From Neobacillus sp. PS3-12 (lineage in GTDB: Bacteria > Bacillota > Bacilli > Bacillales > Cytobacillaceae): DNA of 64,000 bases. Location of the stretch: positions 5,492,001 to 5,556,000 of the forward strand of contig NZ_CP133268.1 in assembly GCF_030915385.1 (NCBI RefSeq). Direction: 5' to 3'. This document shows, piece by piece, positions 61,569 through 64,000 of the stretch. The notes under the pieces were generated by a model that was given only the letters and a program-made list of their open reading frames with translations, was not told the origin of the DNA and did not search any database. Position 1 is the stretch's first letter; every line of letters starts with the position of its first letter. Made by a program: the position numbers and the translations under genes.

Positions 61569-62570
61569 TTATTTTCCGTCTGCAACTTCCTTAAATATTT
61601 CATAAGAACGTTTTTGTTTGTCAGGGTCAAAGATATACGAAACTGCCATGATTTCATCAACATTATATTTTTCCTGAAACGCTAGTAACTTTTGATGAAT
61701 TGTTTTTTTGCTGCCCAATAAAGTGACACTTGACATAGATTCGGCCATCTCTTTTTCCATAGGAGACCAAAGCTCATCCATATTCTCTACTGGAGGCAGT
61801 AACGGATTTTGTGAGCCGCGAACTACATTTAGAAAAAATTGCTGCATAGTGGTGGATAACTTTTCAGCCTCATGATCGGTTTCAGCTGCGATTACATTTA
61901 AACAAACAATCATATACGGTTTGTCCAAATACTGTGATGGCTGAAAACGTTCACGATAAATCGATATAGCTTCTTCCATAAATCTCGGCGCAAAATGAGA
62001 AGCAAATACATATGGAAGCCCCAAACTAGCTGCTAAATATGCAGAATCAGTGGAGGAACCAAGGATATAGATAGGAACGTTGGTACCAACACCAGGAAAT
62101 GCTTTCACATAGCTTTGTTGGTCTTGAGGGCCAAAATAAGTGAGCAATGTCTGTACATCCTCTGGAAAGGTAAAAACAGAATCATTTTTAGAACGTCGCA
62201 AGGCGTTAGCTGTCATCATATCTGTTCCAGGTGCACGGCCAAGACCAAGTTCGATGCGATCAGGATATATAGTAGCCATTGTTCCAAATTGTTCCGCCAC
62301 AACTAACGGTGCATGATTTGGCAGCATAATCCCTCCTGAGCCAACAAGGATTCTTTCTGTATTTTCTAATGTATGTTTTATTAATATAGAAGTAGCTGAA
62401 CTAACAAGTGTCGGAGTATTATGATGCTCTGCAATCCAATATCGTTTATATCCCATTTTTTCAACCTCTTGTGCAAGTTCGACCATTGCCTCTATTGCTT
62501 GTTTTGGAGTCTGACCAATACGTATTGGAACAAGATTTAATACTGACACGGGAATAGGATTAGTTGACAA
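61569..62570 (-). CDS. LLM class flavin-dependent oxidoreductase (luciferase-like)
   Basis: 333 residues. SVLNLVPIRIGQTPKQAIEA, WIAEHHNTPTLVSSATSILI and LPNHAPLVVAEQFGTMATIY with ELGLGRAPGTD are standard for the MsnO8/YceB-type luciferase-like family. FMN-dependent monooxygenase; substrate unknown. TTG start behind AAAGGACAG. Confidence 0.9.
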   Translation of the reverse strand: MSTNPIPVSVLNLVPIRIGQTPKQAIEAMVELAQEVEKMGYKRYWIAEHHNTPTLVSSATSILIKHTLENTERILVGSGGIMLPNHAPLVVAEQFGTMATIYPDRIELGLGRAPGTDMMTANALRRSKNDSVFTFPEDVQTLLTYFGPQDQQSYVKAFPGVGTNVPIYILGSSTDSAYLAASLGLPYVFASHFAPRFMEEAISIYRERFQPSQYLDKPYMIVCLNVIAAETDHEAEKLSTTMQQFFLNVVRGSQNPLLPPVENMDELWSPMEKEMAESMSSVTLLGSKKTIHQKLLAFQEKYNVDEIMAVSYIFDPDKQKRSYEIFKEVADGK

Positions 62571-62645
62571 TTTTCATCTGTCCTTTCATGATGTTGAGAT
62601 AATAATATAGTATCCTTCTGAATAAGGAAAACAAAAAAATATGCT

Positions 62646-62688
62646 TACCTATAAAAGTCGATTTGTTATGATAATCGATTTTTTTAGG
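62646..62688 (-). terminator. Terminator after the TerC gene
   Basis: AAATCGATT / AATCGACTTT imperfect hairpin with a T stretch on the minus strand. Confidence 0.6.
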
Positions 62689-62707
62689 TGCATATTTTTT
62701 TGTTTCA

Positions 62708-63439
62708 TCACACCGTGGGTTCATTCCCAGAATTTTTTCTAAATAAATGGACAACAAAAGTAGCTAAGAAAATGGAAATGATTAAACTGAAGAATAAAGT
62801 TTCATTCATAAAGAAACCGAAGGAAGAAATAATCATCTTAACGCCAATGATCGCAATTAAAACAAACGCGGTTGTTTCAAATTCTGGTATTTTCTCAATC
62901 AAAGCCAAGAATAATTGTGCAACCCCCCGCATCATTAGAATTCCCAGTATCCCGCCAATGAATAATACCCATTCTTGATTTGAAACGCCAAATGCTGCCA
63001 GCACACTGTCAAAGCTAAACGAAATATCCATTAATTCCACTGTTATAACTGTTCTCCAAAAACCCATTTTTTTATGTTGAATATTATCTTCCTCATCATT
63101 TTTCCTAATAAAATTCTGTAAGACAATAAAAAGCAGATAATGACCACAAACGATCTTTATCCAGGCAATCTTGATAAGGGATACTCCTATACCAATAACC
63201 AACAATCTGAAAAAATAGGCTCCAAATATCCCATAAAATAATGCTTTCTTCCGTTGTCCCTTAGGCAGGTGCTTGACCATCACCGCTAGAACTAAGGCAT
63301 TATCCGCAGATAGTAAGCCTTCAAGAATAATAAGTGTACCAATTAATCCCCAGCTCGCAGGGTCATAAACCACACTTTGAAAAGCCTTAAGTGAAAAAAA
63401 GGTACTATAATTATGAATGATTTGATTTACCAATTCCAT
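62708..63439 (-). CDS. TerC-family membrane protein (YkoY-like)
   Basis: About 243 residues, seven to eight membrane helices. The paired acidic motifs of TerC proteins are LLSADNALVLAVMVKHLP and SFSFDSVLAAFG. B. subtilis relatives YceF and YkoY export Mn2+ and help metallate secreted enzymes. ATG at 63439 follows AAAGGGG. The leader (63459-63539) contains an inverted repeat; it does not match the yybP-ykoY Mn2+ riboswitch core by eye. Confidence 0.9.
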   Translation of the reverse strand: MELVNQIIHNYSTFFSLKAFQSVVYDPASWGLIGTLIILEGLLSADNALVLAVMVKHLPKGQRKKALFYGIFGAYFFRLLVIGIGVSLIKIAWIKIVCGHYLLFIVLQNFIRKNDEEDNIQHKKMGFWRTVITVELMDISFSFDSVLAAFGVSNQEWVLFIGGILGILMMRGVAQLFLALIEKIPEFETTAFVLIAIIGVKMIISSFGFFMNETLFFSLIISIFLATFVVHLFRKNSGNEPTV

Positions 63440-63458
63440 CAAGATATTTCCCCTTTAC

Positions 63459-63539
63459 AGCTACTTGGGTTAGCCATGTAGTTTGTCCTATTTTCCCCTA
63501 AGAAGATCTATTAGGTTAGACAGTAGCTTTTATTGTCAA
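63459..63539 (-). promoter_or_regulatory. Promoter/leader region of the TerC gene with inverted repeat
   Basis: On the minus strand a perfect TTGACA (63534-63539) is followed by AGCTACT (63522-63528) and, 56 bases on, its complement AGTAGCT (63459-63465) just before the ribosome binding site. CTAACC occurs twice inside. Could be a structured leader RNA or, because one arm lies in the promoter spacer, a DNA operator pair. Confidence 0.4.
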
Positions 63540-63605
63540 TATATATGAGGGAGTTTTGAATATATGTAACCTAAGAGAAAATATTTGAAAGCTTTCAAGT
63601 ACCGA

Positions 63606-63998
63606 TTATTTCGTATTACTTGTATTGTTATCTGTTTGAAATAAATTTTTAGAAACTGCATTTAGCTTATTCACAAACCTGTTAAATCCAAAACCTACAA
63701 AGAATGCAATGCTTAATTGTGCATACGGCGTATCTTTAGGTTCAGTGAATTGTATATATAATATCCCGCTTTGAATGAGTGAGACCGCAATAACTGCTGT
63801 ACCTGTTGCAAAAATCGGATAAAAAATGTACATAATCCACAATCTGTAATCATTTAATTTATCCTCCATATAGTGGTAACAAAACATGTAAAGATGCCGC
63901 AGTGACCCTCCAATTGCACCTGCAAAAAAATAATACAAAAAGATCTTTATTTTCGATATATCTGGCAGTGATTTTTCAAGAGCACCAGTCCACAACAT
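63606..63998 (-). CDS. Membrane protein, possibly truncated by the window edge
   Basis: At least 130 residues with three predicted membrane segments (IFLYYFFAGAIGGSLRHLYM, WIMYIFYPIFATGTAVIAVS and AQLSIAFFVGFGFNRFV). An ATG occurs two bases from the window end, so the true start may lie outside. No family recognised. Confidence 0.55.
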   Translation of the reverse strand: MLWTGALEKSLPDISKIKIFLYYFFAGAIGGSLRHLYMFCYHYMEDKLNDYRLWIMYIFYPIFATGTAVIAVSLIQSGILYIQFTEPKDTPYAQLSIAFFVGFGFNRFVNKLNAVSKNLFQTDNNTSNTK

Positions 63999-64000
63999 TC

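Noticed and set aside
63440..63540. yybP-ykoY manganese riboswitch upstream of the TerC gene
   Set aside because: Expected conserved loop sequences were not found; only an inverted repeat is present.

Overview
The window looks like a chromosomal segment of a low-GC, endospore-forming Bacillaceae (Bacillus/Neobacillus-like). The reasons are AT-rich DNA, strong AGGAGG ribosome binding sites with frequent TTG/GTG starts, B. subtilis-type regulation (guanine riboswitch on xpt-pbuX, M-box, Ile T-box on ilvA, BirA operator on bioB, DesKR-des), a long SRP RNA of the B. subtilis type, and many sporulation or spore-surface genes (Sda, YtaF, GerPA-like, YjcZ-like, Ser/Arg-rich coat-like protein). No prophage, CRISPR array or intact insertion sequence is visible.

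Layout. 1-9.2 kb: a DUF421 membrane protein, nitronate monooxygenase behind a palindromic operator, the xanthine salvage operon, a frameshifted M50 protease, and an OpuF-type osmolyte importer convergent with a BusR-like (GntR + RCK_C) regulator. 9.2-18.6 kb: housekeeping and stress genes (nitroreductase, NUDIX, deacetylase, methyltransferase, DUF3501-rubrerythrin pair, VanY-like carboxypeptidase), the cold-sensing des-desK-desR cluster and an arylamine N-acetyltransferase. 18.8-22.9 kb: YkuK, T-box-controlled ilvA, an M-box upstream of a DUF1003 membrane protein, and a gamma-carbonic-anhydrase-like protein. 23-25.3 kb: a spore cluster with an Arg/Ser-repeat protein, four GerPA-like genes in an A-B-A-B arrangement and an Sda checkpoint peptide. 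25.5-34.8 kb: mixed genes (SRAP, ParA-like, DinB, CorC/HlyC, MerR, second DUF421, flavin reductase, beta-helix lyase-like protein, YtaF).

34.9-47.4 kb is the most distinctive part: a glycosylation island around one 993-residue mucin-like protein. That protein has a Cys-containing head, about 85 copies of a Thr/Glu/Val octapeptide and a Ser/Arg-rich tail. Around it lie six glycosyltransferase-like genes, one DegT-type sugar aminotransferase and an IS3-family relic. The island ends next to a tRNA-Leu/tRNA-Ser pair and the SRP RNA gene, with a hexapeptide acyltransferase just beyond. The simplest reading is a spore-surface O-glycoprotein and the enzymes that build its glycan, but this is inference from composition and context.

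49.8-64 kb: a repetitive small protein, malic enzyme, GNAT, YjcZ-like peptide, BirA-controlled bioB, a frameshifted FtsH-like membrane protease between small membrane proteins, a secreted transglutaminase-like protein, an EamA transporter, a MobA/PucB-like nucleotidyltransferase, a 1-kb gene-poor stretch with coding relics, an LLM oxidoreductase and a TerC-family protein.

At least five otherwise conserved genes are broken by single-base shifts, some in homopolymer runs, so part of this may be sequencing error rather than biology. All calls come from reading the sequence; no database search was run.
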